Numbered from the stretch's first letter, positions 7,901 through 16,925 are shown. The stretch: 64,000 bases of DNA from Verrucomicrobiota bacterium (GCA_003402735.1 QQNE01000005.1:1-64000); one strand, 5' to 3'. The notes: a model not told the origin generated them from the sequence alone. Translations and numbers: made by a program.

Positions 7901-9556
7901 ATGTCCTCTGCTGTCCCGCCCCGACGCGCCAAAGGCGAACGCCGCCGCCGCAAAATGCTCCGGTCCCGTGTGGCGTTGCTCGCCGTTTTGGAGTCGGCCC
8001 CGGAAGCGGTCGTGTTGATCGATGCTCGGGATCAAATCGTCTTCTGCAATGGGGAAGCGGAGCGTCTTTGGGGGGCCGATCCGGAAACCTTGGTGGGGCA
8101 CCGGGTGCAGACGTTGTTTGGGCAGCGGTTTGGCTTCATCGATTTGGATGCACCGGAGGGCCAGAGCTTTGTCACGGAGGCCGAAGCGCTGCGGTCGGAC
8201 GGAGTGGCGTTCACGGTCCGACTGACGCTGCGGCGCGCCGCGATCGACGGAGAGACGCATCGAGCACTGTGGATGAGTCCGGCCTGGGAACGGCGGCGGG
8301 AATCTGAGACCCGGGCGGAAATTTTGAGCCAGCAGGCGTTGGAGCGCTTTGCCGCCGGGGTGGCGCACGAGTGGAACAATCTGCTGACGATCGTGCTGGG
8401 CAATCTTCACTTGGCGTTGCAGGATGGCGCGGGGCCGGGGCGGAACCGGTCGACGGTGCTTGAGTGGGCTTACCAGGCGGCACTTCGGTGCCGGGAAGTG
8501 GCGCGCGGGCTGATGGAGTTTGCCTCGGGAGAGGCGCCCGCGATCGTTCCGTGCTCGGTCCAGACGCTGACCTGGGAAAACTCCCTGTTGGGTTTGGGCG
8601 GCACCAAGGTGAAATTGGACGCCGATTTCGGGCCGGAGCTGACCCGCGCGGCTCTGGATGCCGGGCACACGGGAACGGCGATTCAGCGGGTGGTGGCCTT
8701 TTTGGCCGGGCTGATGGCTCCGGGCAAGCGGATCCGGCTGACCGGACGAAATTTCGAGGTGAGGTTGCCCCAGGAGACCTGCGGAGGGCGGCTGCTCCCG
8801 GGGGATTATGTGGTGGTGTCGGTCGTGGCGGATGGTTTGCGGCTGCGGGAGGACGACCTGAGGCAGTTGTTCAGTCCCTACCTTGAAGTTTCTGGAAGCA
8901 ATTCCGGGATGCGCTTGGCCGAGGCGCGGGCTCTGATCGCCCGGCAGGATGGCTGGTTGGAAGCGGACCGGACGGAGAAGGGCGGCACGGCCTTTCATTT
9001 CTATCTTCCGGCGGCGGAGGGAACCGGGCCGGATCTGATTCCGTTGCAGGAACCGGGGGAGAGCGATTTGGGGCTCAGCGTTCTGGTGATGGACGACGAA
9101 CCGCTGGTGCGCACGCTTTTGCAGCGCATTTTGGAAGGCATGGGGCACCGGGTGACGCTGGCGGCCGATGGGGAGGAGGCGGCGGAAGTCTATGCCACCG
9201 CGATGCGCCGTGGAGAGCGGTTTGACCTGGCCATTCTGGACTTGAAGCCCGGGCCTGGGTCCGGCGGGGTGGAAGCCTGCGAGCGCATCCGGGAGGTGGA
9301 TCCGCTGGCGGCCTGCGTCCTCAGCAGCGGCAGCGTCCTGGACGAGGCCATGACTGATTTTCACGGTTACGGGTTTGCCGGCGTTTTGGAGAAACCGTTC
9401 GAGGCATCGGCCCTGTCCAAACTCGTCCAGGACGTGGCGGGCGGAAGGCCGGGTAACCGGGAGACGGCGGGCGATTCGCACGAGGAGCTGGTCCAGCTGT
9501 CGCATGACAACATTCTTGAGGTCGATTTCACCAGCCCGGAACGGCGCTGGGAATAG
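7901..9556 (+). CDS. PAS / histidine-kinase-like / receiver hybrid with degenerate ATPase domain
   Basis: A 551-residue cytoplasmic protein. A PAS domain (~25-115; APEAVVLIDARDQIVFCN) is followed by a phosphoacceptor helix with His156 (GVAHEWNNLLTIVLGNLHLA; the usual sequence is HDFNN). The following region (~225-370) keeps only a faint HATPase_c ending (GGTAFHFYLP). It lacks a recognisable N-box and glycine boxes; where the G1 motif is expected the sequence is VVADGLRLRE. The C-terminal receiver (~392-512) looks intact: Asp398/399, phospho-Asp447 and Lys498. I chose the ATG at 7901, 4 bp after the RlpA-like stop, over in-frame starts inside that gene. It may be a pseudokinase that accepts phosphate from elsewhere. 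There is no DNA-binding output domain. Confidence 0.82.
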   Translation: MSSAVPPRRAKGERRRRKMLRSRVALLAVLESAPEAVVLIDARDQIVFCNGEAERLWGADPETLVGHRVQTLFGQRFGFIDLDAPEGQSFVTEAEALRSDGVAFTVRLTLRRAAIDGETHRALWMSPAWERRRESETRAEILSQQALERFAAGVAHEWNNLLTIVLGNLHLALQDGAGPGRNRSTVLEWAYQAALRCREVARGLMEFASGEAPAIVPCSVQTLTWENSLLGLGGTKVKLDADFGPELTRAALDAGHTGTAIQRVVAFLAGLMAPGKRIRLTGRNFEVRLPQETCGGRLLPGDYVVVSVVADGLRLREDDLRQLFSPYLEVSGSNSGMRLAEARALIARQDGWLEADRTEKGGTAFHFYLPAAEGTGPDLIPLQEPGESDLGLSVLVMDDEPLVRTLLQRILEGMGHRVTLAADGEEAAEVYATAMRRGERFDLAILDLKPGPGSGGVEACERIREVDPLAACVLSSGSVLDEAMTDFHGYGFAGVLEKPFEASALSKLVQDVAGGRPGNRETAGDSHEELVQLSHDNILEVDFTSPERRWE

Positions 9557-9685
9557 GACATCGGCCCGACACTGAGTTGCCTCCGGTTGCGTTCTTGCTT
9601 GAAATCCTGTTCTTTTATTGATTGCAATAAGCGTTATTCTTTGTGACCGATCTGCGGTGTTCGGATACGGCGCGCTCCTTCCTCT

Positions 9686-11830
9686 ATGAGAATTATCATC
9701 CTGATTCTCCTGGTCACAGGCATTCTGATCCACGCGTGGGGATCAAGGCGCTGGGCGATGCCGTCGAATCAGCAGCTCTTGCAGCAGCAGGCGGTGGGCA
9801 ATCTTAGCTCGGACGACAAATTTTCCCAGGTGTCGGTGGAGTTTTTGTTGTTGGATGGCCGGGTCGGTGGGCAGGTTCCGAGCGTGGAGGCGAGGGAACA
9901 GGCCTGGGCGGTGATCCAGAAGTCCGTTGCGGCGGGTCGCTTGTTTGACCATTTGGAAGTGGTCGCTCCCCGGGATCAACCGGCGCGCATCGTCATCACC
10001 GCCGCTGGAGGCATCGTGACCTTCCGTGGGGTGGTGGGCGATTCCTCCCTGAAACAGGCGGTGACGGCGGGGCTGGGCGCCGGGCGAGCCTTCAGGGACG
10101 AGCTGGTGGTCAGCGAGAGGGTCCGGGAGCCGCTTTGGGCGGGACGGGTCGGTGAATTGGTGGCCCGATATTTCGGGCAAATCGCGGACGGTGCATTGGA
10201 ACTGGGCGAGCGGGAGTTCGTGCTTCGCGGGAGGATCAAGGGGGAGAAGGCCCGGGACGCATTGATCGCCGGGGTTCGGGCTTTTCTTCCGGAGGGCGGC
10301 ACGCTCCGCAGTGAATTGCAACTCCTCCCGGATCAACCCGCCTCGGTCCTCGCGCAGCGGGACGGCAATCGGATCCATCTGTCCGGGAAGTTGCCGAGCG
10401 GAGACGCCATCGCTTCCCTGCTTCAGGCGCTCAATCTCCCCGCGGTTCAAGTGGAGCATCAGCTGCAGGGGGACGCCCGAGTGGAGACGCCGACCTGGGC
10501 GGTGGCGTTTCCCGCTTTCCTTTCGGGGTTTTTCCGGGACGGGCCGGGAGCGGTGGAACTTCAGGGGAAACAGCTCACCCTCCGGGGAGAACGCCCGGCG
10601 TCCAAGGGGCGCGCCCAGTTGGATTCGCTGCTTCAACCGATGCGGCAGGCGGGCTGTGAGGTGCGGGACTTGGTTCAATTCGTGCCCGACCTGGACCCGG
10701 TTTTCCGTGCCCGTCTGGCTGACGGAACCCTCCAATTGAGCGGGCGCCTGCCGAACGAGTCGATCCGTGGCCGAATCCTGGCCGGGGCTGGGGAGGTCGG
10801 GGCCGCCCGTCTCGATTCCCAGATCAAGGTGGAACCCGCTGTCCGGAGCGCTCCCTGGCTCGAATCGTTGCCGGGCTTGCTCAAGGCCTTTTTTGCGAAG
10901 CGCCAAGCGGGGGAATTGGTCTTCGACGGAAACACCTGGCGCGTTCTGGGCGAGATCGAGGGCCCCCAGGCGCGGGAAACGTTGCTCGCGGAGGTCGCCA
11001 AGCTGGTTCCCCCCGGGGTCACTTTGGATCCCAGCGGGTTGCGGTTGCTGCCAGTTCCAGTGCCGATGCCTGTGCCAGTGCCGCCACCGGTGCCGGGGAA
11101 GGCGGAGACGGCGCCGTGGTTGGTGGTGCAATTTGGTTCGGGGGAATGGCGGATCGAGGGCCAAGTGCTCGAGGAAGCGGACCGCAAGACCTTGACCGCC
11201 GCGGTGGAGCCGAAGGCCCCGGGCATCAAGTTGAGCGATGGTCTCAAGGTGGCCGCGGACACCGGCAAAGCTCCGTGGGTGGGGCCGATCAGCCGTTTTC
11301 TTCCCAAGTTCGGGGCCATGGTTTCCCAGGGGCGCCTGGAACTGCGCAACGGCAAGCTGACGCTTTCCGGGGAGGCATTGGATCCCAAAACCCGCGATTC
11401 CCTCCTGGCGGAATTGGCCGCCGCGTTGCCCAACGAACTGGTCAAGGTCGAGGACAAGATGACCGTGAGGCAATCCGGTGCCCAGGCGGACTCCGCCCCG
11501 ACGTTCGTGATTTATTTCAATGCCGGCAGCGATTGGATTCGCCCCGATGGTCGTCTTGAAATCGACAAAGCCGCGGCCGCAGCCTCGGCCCTGCCGCCCG
11601 GCAGCACCGTTTTGGTCAAGGGTTTTGCCGATTCCCGGGGAGACGCCATGAGCAACCTCAAGCTCAGTGAATTGCGGGCCGAGGCGGTCCGGCAGAGCCT
11701 CCTGCAGCGCGGTTTGGCCGAGAAATCCCTGGAGTTGATTGGGGTTGGGGACCGCGAAGCGAATCAGGGAAGGTCCGAGGAGGTCTGGAGCAAGGATCGC
11801 CGGGTGGAAATCATCGCGGTGCGCAAGTGA
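9686..11830 (+). CDS. Membrane-anchored BON-repeat / OmpA-like protein (ArfA/OmpATb-like architecture)
   Basis: A 714-residue protein. One N-terminal membrane anchor (~1-19), then about four ~120-residue repeats, then an OmpA-like peptidoglycan-binding domain (~605-714; VKGFADSRGD, SKDRRVEII). Each repeat begins with a Trp-containing helix (WAGRVGELVARYF at 151, WAVAFPAFLSGFF at 271, WLESLPGLLKAFF at 391, WVGPISRFLPKFG at 531). Each holds BON-like beta-alpha-beta units with a G-x-L-x-L-x-G core, about eight in total. A Val/Pro-rich linker lies at 456-470. The plan (TM, BON, OmpA, then two small membrane proteins downstream) is that of mycobacterial OmpATb/ArfA, but with more BON units. A tether between inner membrane and cell wall is the likely role. 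The AT-rich 129-bp gap upstream may hold its promoter. Confidence 0.82.
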   Translation: MRIIILILLVTGILIHAWGSRRWAMPSNQQLLQQQAVGNLSSDDKFSQVSVEFLLLDGRVGGQVPSVEAREQAWAVIQKSVAAGRLFDHLEVVAPRDQPARIVITAAGGIVTFRGVVGDSSLKQAVTAGLGAGRAFRDELVVSERVREPLWAGRVGELVARYFGQIADGALELGEREFVLRGRIKGEKARDALIAGVRAFLPEGGTLRSELQLLPDQPASVLAQRDGNRIHLSGKLPSGDAIASLLQALNLPAVQVEHQLQGDARVETPTWAVAFPAFLSGFFRDGPGAVELQGKQLTLRGERPASKGRAQLDSLLQPMRQAGCEVRDLVQFVPDLDPVFRARLADGTLQLSGRLPNESIRGRILAGAGEVGAARLDSQIKVEPAVRSAPWLESLPGLLKAFFAKRQAGELVFDGNTWRVLGEIEGPQARETLLAEVAKLVPPGVTLDPSGLRLLPVPVPMPVPVPPPVPGKAETAPWLVVQFGSGEWRIEGQVLEEADRKTLTAAVEPKAPGIKLSDGLKVAADTGKAPWVGPISRFLPKFGAMVSQGRLELRNGKLTLSGEALDPKTRDSLLAELAAALPNELVKVEDKMTVRQSGAQADSAPTFVIYFNAGSDWIRPDGRLEIDKAAAAASALPPGSTVLVKGFADSRGDAMSNLKLSELRAEAVRQSLLQRGLAEKSLELIGVGDREANQGRSEEVWSKDRRVEIIAVRK

Positions 11831-11844
11831 CGGAGAGACGATTG

Positions 11845-12072
11845 ATGAACATCAACTTCATGGATTCCGGGGATACAGCCGCCTACTATTGGGTGCATCA
11901 GGTCCTGGCCAGCGCCATCTGGGGCTTGGGATTCTTTTTCGTCGGGCTCTTGCTGGCGGCTTTGTTGTGGGGGGGCGCGCGGCGCCGGGCCAACGCGCAA
12001 CGGATTGCCAACCAGAAACTCTTGGCGGAGTGTCAGAAAATCGAGCGGGCCAATGGCGACAGCCGTTCTTGA
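11845..12072 (+). CDS. Small single-span membrane protein in the arf-like operon
   Basis: A 75-residue protein with one transmembrane helix (~22-47; IWGLGFFFVGLLLAALLW) followed by a basic, helical tail. The ATG at 11845 is preceded by GGAGAG at good distance. An upstream GTG at 11827 would overlap the previous stop (GTGA). It takes the position of ArfB in the mycobacterial operon; this is positional analogy, not sequence homology that I can demonstrate. Confidence 0.7.
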   Translation: MNINFMDSGDTAAYYWVHQVLASAIWGLGFFFVGLLLAALLWGGARRRANAQRIANQKLLAECQKIERANGDSRS

Positions 12073-12075
12073 TCC

Positions 12076-12495
12076 ATGGAAACCATTGATAACATCCGGT
12101 TTTTGGCGCTGCACTCGGCTTTTCCCTGGCTGACGGCGGCGTTTTTCGCCTCGCTCGGGCTCTGGTTCGGGCACGTCCTCTGGTTTGATTGGGTGCGGCA
12201 ACTGCGTCCGTTGCGCGCCGAGCATCGGGAACTTTCTCGGCGGCTCGAGGGCTTGACCGCCGTCCGCGATTCTTCACCTCCCCCGGTTTCTCTTCCCGAG
12301 CAATCTCCCGCCGCCGCCGCACCCGAGCTCTCTGCCGGCGCGCTGTCCGCCGAGTTTTGGCCCATCCCCGAGAGAGCGCCCGAGGCCACGGTGGTCACCG
12401 GAGAAGTGGTGCCCGACAAGGTGCGGGAGGCGGCAGCGAGGCTCGTGGGAATCCCGTTGGGCCCCGATTCCCCTGGCGGCGGGAAAGAGGCCTGA
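12076..12495 (+). CDS. Membrane protein with Pro/Ala-rich tail in the arf-like operon
   Basis: A 139-residue protein with a hydrophobic N-terminal segment (~13-35; AFPWLTAAFFASLGLWFGHVL). A short basic coiled-coil-like stretch follows (LRPLRAEHRELSRRLEGL), then a low-complexity Pro/Ala/Glu-rich tail. It begins 3 bp after the previous gene and ends 5 bp before the methyltransferase gene. It is the positional counterpart of ArfC. No enzymatic motif is seen. Confidence 0.68.
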   Translation: METIDNIRFLALHSAFPWLTAAFFASLGLWFGHVLWFDWVRQLRPLRAEHRELSRRLEGLTAVRDSSPPPVSLPEQSPAAAAPELSAGALSAEFWPIPERAPEATVVTGEVVPDKVREAAARLVGIPLGPDSPGGGKEA

Positions 12496-12500
12496 GGCGG

Positions 12501-13517
12501 ATGGAATTCCCGTTCCTGTTTGCCGTCTGCCGGGCGGGCGTGGAGCCCCTCCTCAAAGGGGAGATGGCGCAGCGCCATGGCGAACGTCTCGTGCCCGCCT
12601 TCATGCGCCCGCAACTGGTCACCTGGAAAGCGGGGAAGCCTCTTCCCGAGGATTTCGATCCGGGGCTTTCGTTTGCGCGCCACTGGGGATTCTCGTTTGG
12701 CTTGGTCCCGGCGCCGGGGGAAATTCCCGCCAGATGGACGGAGGCGATGGGCGATTTCGCCGGTCTGCCGGCTCGTTGGGATGTCTATCCGCGGCTGGTC
12801 CCGGATGGCGGTGTTTCCCCGGAAATCTGGCAGGAGGCGGATGCGATCCGCGGGCAATTGCCCACGGCGGGTTCCGGTTCCTGGGTTGGTGAGGTGATTC
12901 TTGGGGAGCCGGGAGTGCCGCTGCTTGTCGGGGGACGTCGGTTGGTCGGTGCAGGGCCGGTCAGTCCGGGTGGATTGGCCCGGGTGAACCTTCCGCCGGA
13001 ATCGCCGTCCAGAGCCTGGCTCAAGCTGGAGCAGGCGTTGGCCTGGGTGGGTTGGGATGAGGAGAGCCGGTGGAAGGGAAAACGGGCGATTGAGCTCGGC
13101 AGCGCCCCCGGCGGCATCTCCCTGGCGCTCGTGCGGCGTGGGCTTCACGTGGAGGCTGTCGATCCGGCTCCGATGCATCCGTCCGTTCTGGCGGAGATCG
13201 GACCGGGCGGGGCCCGGGTGCACCACCGGCGTCAGTCGGCCGGGAGATTCTTGTCGGAAAACCGGGAAGGGCCGGTGGATTTGTTGGTCTCCGACATGAA
13301 CCTGGCGCCGCCGGCGGTTTTGCGTTACCTGGAGCGGCTTCAAGCCGCGGTGCGGGCGCGGCGTTGGATCATCACCTTGAAGCTGAACGACGCCGCCATG
13401 ATTTCACGCCTGCCCCATTTTCGGGAACGGCTTGGCCGCGTGGCTCCCCAGCCGGTGCGGGTGCTGCAATTGCCCGCCAACCGCCAGGAGGTGATGGTGA
13501 TCGCGGGGGAGGGTTGA
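12501..13517 (+). CDS. RlmM/FtsJ-like 2'-O-ribose methyltransferase
   Basis: A 338-residue protein with a C-terminal FtsJ-type Rossmann domain. The SAM motif is AIELGSAPGGISLAL. Further conserved points are VDLLVSDMNLAPP (catalytic Asp region) and WIITLKLN (catalytic Lys). The layout, with a ~170-residue N-terminal extension, matches RlmM (YgdE), which methylates a ribose in 23S rRNA domain V. Target specificity is inferred. The ATG at 12501 follows GAGGCGG. The frame stays open upstream inside the previous gene, but that part does not look like protein. Convergent with 13522-14682, only 4 bp away. Confidence 0.82.
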   Translation: MEFPFLFAVCRAGVEPLLKGEMAQRHGERLVPAFMRPQLVTWKAGKPLPEDFDPGLSFARHWGFSFGLVPAPGEIPARWTEAMGDFAGLPARWDVYPRLVPDGGVSPEIWQEADAIRGQLPTAGSGSWVGEVILGEPGVPLLVGGRRLVGAGPVSPGGLARVNLPPESPSRAWLKLEQALAWVGWDEESRWKGKRAIELGSAPGGISLALVRRGLHVEAVDPAPMHPSVLAEIGPGGARVHHRRQSAGRFLSENREGPVDLLVSDMNLAPPAVLRYLERLQAAVRARRWIITLKLNDAAMISRLPHFRERLGRVAPQPVRVLQLPANRQEVMVIAGEG

Positions 13518-13521
13518 GGGT

Positions 13522-14682
13522 TCACTGTGCGCCCAGGGTGGGCAATTCATCGCACAGGGCCAAGGCCTTGAGAGCTTGGCAGGTGGCGATGTAGGTGCTG
13601 TAGTGGTAGTTGCCGCGGTAGAGGGATTGCATCCACCAACGGCCGGAGACGCGCTGTTCCCTCTTGAGCCAGGTCACGGCCCTTTGCACCCGATCATCCG
13701 CGGCCGGCACCTCGCTCTGGCGCATCAGCACGACGGCGAGCGCGGTCATGTAGGCATCGCTCTCCGGATTGGCGGCATCCGGCAGGCCGGTGATGAGCTT
13801 TTTGACCGCGTCGCTGACCTCGAAGTGCCAGGCATCCAAGGCGGAAAAATCGCGCGTGCTCCAGCCGCCATCGGGGTGTTGTTTCGAGGAAAGCAGGGTG
13901 AGGGCGGCTTCCCGTTTTTCCGGTGAACCCATTTCGGGCAGGTAAACCGCCAGTTGCAGGCTGAGCACGCGATCCCAGTCATTCTTCGGCTCCGCCGTGC
14001 GCAGCCAGGCTTTGAGTTTCTCGACCTTGGCGAGCAGTTTCGGGTCCTTGAGACCGGCAAGCCATTGGGGCGCCGCCGTGATGGCGCGCACGGCCTGCAG
14101 GGAGAGCTCGAAGTCCGTGGTGATGTGGGGGATCTCGACCTCGCCGTGGCTGACGAAGGCGCCATTCGCGGACTGGCGTTCGAACATGTCGCGCAGCGAG
14201 GCGTCGGTGTGCCCGCTCGTCTGGCCGGTGATGTGTTTGTCCCACTCGGCGAGGCCGAGCGAGCGCCAGACGGCGGTGAAGGCCCCTGGCATGTGTTTGT
14301 AACCGCTCTTGGTGGATGTCTCCCCGACTTCCCGGATCTCCTTGGGCACGGACTCGATGAAATCCGTCAGGACTTCCTCCTGCGGTTTCCCCAGGATCGG
14401 CATCAGGGCCGGCCGCTCGCTCAGGTAGGGACCGGTGGTGTGGCAGTTCACGCACGATTTTTCCCGCACCCAGCAAATGGATCCGTCATCGAGATATTTC
14501 ACGGCCGCCTTGACGGATTCGGCATCGAACCGGGCGACCCGTGGTTCGTTCGCGGAGGGGATGCTCACGCGGAGATCGCCGGATTGATACTGGAACGGCG
14601 GTCCGGAGTTCGGTTTCTGGGGCGCGGTCTCGGCGGAGAGAACGAGGGAGGGGAGGAGCAGAATGGCGAGCGTCGGTTTCAT
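13522..14682 (-). CDS. Secreted haem-motif protein with alpha/alpha-toroid (prenyltransferase/squalene-cyclase-like) repeats
   Basis: A 386-residue exported protein. After the signal peptide (MKPTLAILLLPSLVLSA) comes a CxxCH haem motif (CVNCHTTGPYL). A series of helical repeats follows with QW-like signatures (QHPDGGWST, EQRVSGRWW), as in terpenoid-cyclase/prenyltransferase-type alpha/alpha toroids. The catalytic motifs of squalene-hopene cyclases (DxDD) are not seen, so a binding or electron-transfer role is likelier than cyclisation. The ATG at 14682 is preceded by GAGGATC and is preferred to the in-frame ATG at 14694. Divergent from the GGDEF/EAL gene. Confidence 0.75.
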   Translation of the reverse strand: MKPTLAILLLPSLVLSAETAPQKPNSGPPFQYQSGDLRVSIPSANEPRVARFDAESVKAAVKYLDDGSICWVREKSCVNCHTTGPYLSERPALMPILGKPQEEVLTDFIESVPKEIREVGETSTKSGYKHMPGAFTAVWRSLGLAEWDKHITGQTSGHTDASLRDMFERQSANGAFVSHGEVEIPHITTDFELSLQAVRAITAAPQWLAGLKDPKLLAKVEKLKAWLRTAEPKNDWDRVLSLQLAVYLPEMGSPEKREAALTLLSSKQHPDGGWSTRDFSALDAWHFEVSDAVKKLITGLPDAANPESDAYMTALAVVLMRQSEVPAADDRVQRAVTWLKREQRVSGRWWMQSLYRGNYHYSTYIATCQALKALALCDELPTLGAQ

Positions 14683-14828
14683 GGCGATCCTCATCACGGT
14701 GGTGGCGGCCCATTTCTTCACTGGGAAATTCTGGTCAATTCCCGATGCCGGAAAGTTGCCTGGTGGCCTGCCGGGTGCGATGGTATCGGCATGCGGGGGA
14801 GGTGGGCAAGCCCTGATCGATCGGCCAG

Positions 14829-16925
14829 ATGAAGACGAATTCTCCCCGGGTATTGCTGGTCGATGACAGTCCGGCGCTCTCCGTCTTGTTGACCGGGCTG
14901 CTGTCACCGCGGGGTGTGGAGGTGGTGACGCGGACGGACGGTCTCGGGGGGATCGAGGCGGCCCGGAGCCAGTTGTTTGACTTGGTCCTGTTGGATTTGG
15001 GGTTGCCGGGGATGGATGGATTTGAGGTGTGTCGGCGTCTCAAGGCGAACCCGGAATCGAGCGGCATTCCGGTGATCATTTTGACCGGGAGGGACGACAC
15101 CGCGGACAAGGTGAAGGCTTTCGAGATCGGGGCCACGGACTACGTCTGCAAGGCGGGAAATCACGCGGAAATGCTCGCCCGGATTCTCTCCACCATCCGA
15201 GAAAAGAAAACCCAGGACAAGGCCGCGGCGGCGACCCAGCGGGAACGCGAGCGGACGCAAACGGAGATGCTGCGCATCAGCAAGGCGGTGGACAGCGCCA
15301 GCGACGCGATCTGCATCGTCGATTCCTCAAATCGGGCGATTTATGTGAACCCGGCGTTCACCCAGTTGTTCGGCCTGACCTTCGAGATGTTGGAAAGTCC
15401 GGGGCGGCAGCGTCCCCTGTTCGTCAAGCCCGAGATCTGGGAGAGCATTTGTGAAGCCTGCATGGCCGGTTTTTCCTGGAAGGGCGAGGTCGAGATGTTT
15501 GACAAGGACGGCCGGTTGGCCCCGGTTCTCTGTCGGGCGGACTCGATCCAGGACGACCACCAGAATCTCCTCGGCGTGGTGTTCATCTACACGGATATCA
15601 CCCAGCGAAAGCGGATGGAGCGGGACCTGCTCTACGCGGCCAATTACGATCCGTTGACCGGATTGGCGAACCGGCGCCGCTTTGAGGAAAACCTGCGGGG
15701 AGCGGTGCGCCGGGCTCAGTCCGGGTTGCCGGGGTATCTGCTCTATCTTGATCTGGACAAGTTCAAGGTGATCAACGAGGCCCTCGGGCACAAAGCGGGC
15801 GACCGGCTTCTGACGGAGGTCACCAGGCTGCTCCAAGAACACGTCCGGGGCAGCGAGGCCCTTAGCCGTCTGGGCGCGGACGTGTTTACGATGCTCCTGG
15901 ACAACGCCGACGAGGCGGAAGCCTCACAACTTGCCCAGCGGTTGATGAGTGTGCTGGGTGATTTCCGCTTCCAACTCAACGAACGGGCCTTCATCACCAC
16001 GGCGAGCATCGGCATGGTCCGCATCGATGGCTCGGGCGCTGCGGAAGACCTGCTGGCGCAGGCTGATTCCGCCTGTCATGTGGCAAAATCCAGAGGAGGC
16101 AATGGCATGGTGGTTTACCGTGCGGACAACGTGGAAATGCAGCGCCTGGTGCGGGATGCGGAATGGTGCGTGCGGGCCTCCGAGGCCATCGCTGAATCCC
16201 GGCTTGAGCTTTGGTTGCAACCCGTGGTGCCGCTTCGGTCTGTCCAATCCGGACATTTCGAGGTGCTGGTGCGTCTGCGGGAGACCGATGGGAGCGTGAT
16301 TTCTCCTTACCACTTTTTGCCGGCCTTGGAACGGTTCGGGAAGATGCTGGAACTGGACCGTTACGTGCTCCGTCAGGCCGTCGATCTTCTGGGGGCCAAT
16401 CCCGGCATGAGGGTCGCCGTGAACCTCTCCGCCAAGTCCATGAACGATTCCACGCTGGCCGGAAGCGTCGCCCGACTTCTGGAAAAGGCGGGGGTGGAAG
16501 CCGACCGCCTTTCGTTCGAGATCACTGAGACCGACGTCATTCAAAACTTGGCGCAAGCCCAGGCGTTGATCGGCGAGATTCGCGCCTTGGGCTGTGCGTT
16601 CGCGCTCGACGATTTCGGTTCGGGAGCTTCATCGATGATGTATCTGCGCAATCTGCCCGTCGATGTTCTCAAGATCGATGGCAGTTTTGTGAAGGAGATC
16701 GATGTCGACACCGTGAGCCGGGCCCTGGTCAAGTCGATGACAGAGGTCGCCCGGATTCTCGGCAAAAAAACGGTGGCCGAGCATGTTTCGAGCGAAGGGG
16801 TGCTCAACGTGGTGCGGGAGTTGGGGATCGATTACGTTCAAGGTTGGCACGTGTGTGAACCGGGACCTTCCCGCTGTTTCCAGGGCAAGCCTCTTCCGGA
16901 TCTTTGCCTTGAGGCAGCGGACTGA
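14829..16925 (+). CDS. REC-PAS-GGDEF-EAL cyclic-di-GMP signalling protein (degenerate GGDEF)
   Basis: A 698-residue cytoplasmic regulator. Receiver domain at 8-122 with phospho-Asp56 and Lys108. PAS domain at ~150-260. GGDEF domain at ~270-430, starting with DPLTGLANRRRF, but its active-site signature is GADVF (349-353), so cyclase activity is probably lost. EAL domain at ~450-680 has EVL (478-480) for EAL and keeps the other expected residues: Asn532 (NLSAKS), Glu564 (FEITE), Asp594/595 (DDFG), Lys615, Glu651 and Gln671. It is most likely a phosphorylation-controlled c-di-GMP phosphodiesterase. No dedicated histidine kinase is adjacent. Confidence 0.9.
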   Translation: MKTNSPRVLLVDDSPALSVLLTGLLSPRGVEVVTRTDGLGGIEAARSQLFDLVLLDLGLPGMDGFEVCRRLKANPESSGIPVIILTGRDDTADKVKAFEIGATDYVCKAGNHAEMLARILSTIREKKTQDKAAAATQRERERTQTEMLRISKAVDSASDAICIVDSSNRAIYVNPAFTQLFGLTFEMLESPGRQRPLFVKPEIWESICEACMAGFSWKGEVEMFDKDGRLAPVLCRADSIQDDHQNLLGVVFIYTDITQRKRMERDLLYAANYDPLTGLANRRRFEENLRGAVRRAQSGLPGYLLYLDLDKFKVINEALGHKAGDRLLTEVTRLLQEHVRGSEALSRLGADVFTMLLDNADEAEASQLAQRLMSVLGDFRFQLNERAFITTASIGMVRIDGSGAAEDLLAQADSACHVAKSRGGNGMVVYRADNVEMQRLVRDAEWCVRASEAIAESRLELWLQPVVPLRSVQSGHFEVLVRLRETDGSVISPYHFLPALERFGKMLELDRYVLRQAVDLLGANPGMRVAVNLSAKSMNDSTLAGSVARLLEKAGVEADRLSFEITETDVIQNLAQAQALIGEIRALGCAFALDDFGSGASSMMYLRNLPVDVLKIDGSFVKEIDVDTVSRALVKSMTEVARILGKKTVAEHVSSEGVLNVVRELGIDYVQGWHVCEPGPSRCFQGKPLPDLCLEAAD

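Noticed and set aside
9626-9638. AATAAGCGTTATT palindrome upstream of the BON/OmpA gene as an operator
   Set aside because: Arms are only 5 bp and AT-only, so chance occurrence in an AT-rich promoter region is likely.
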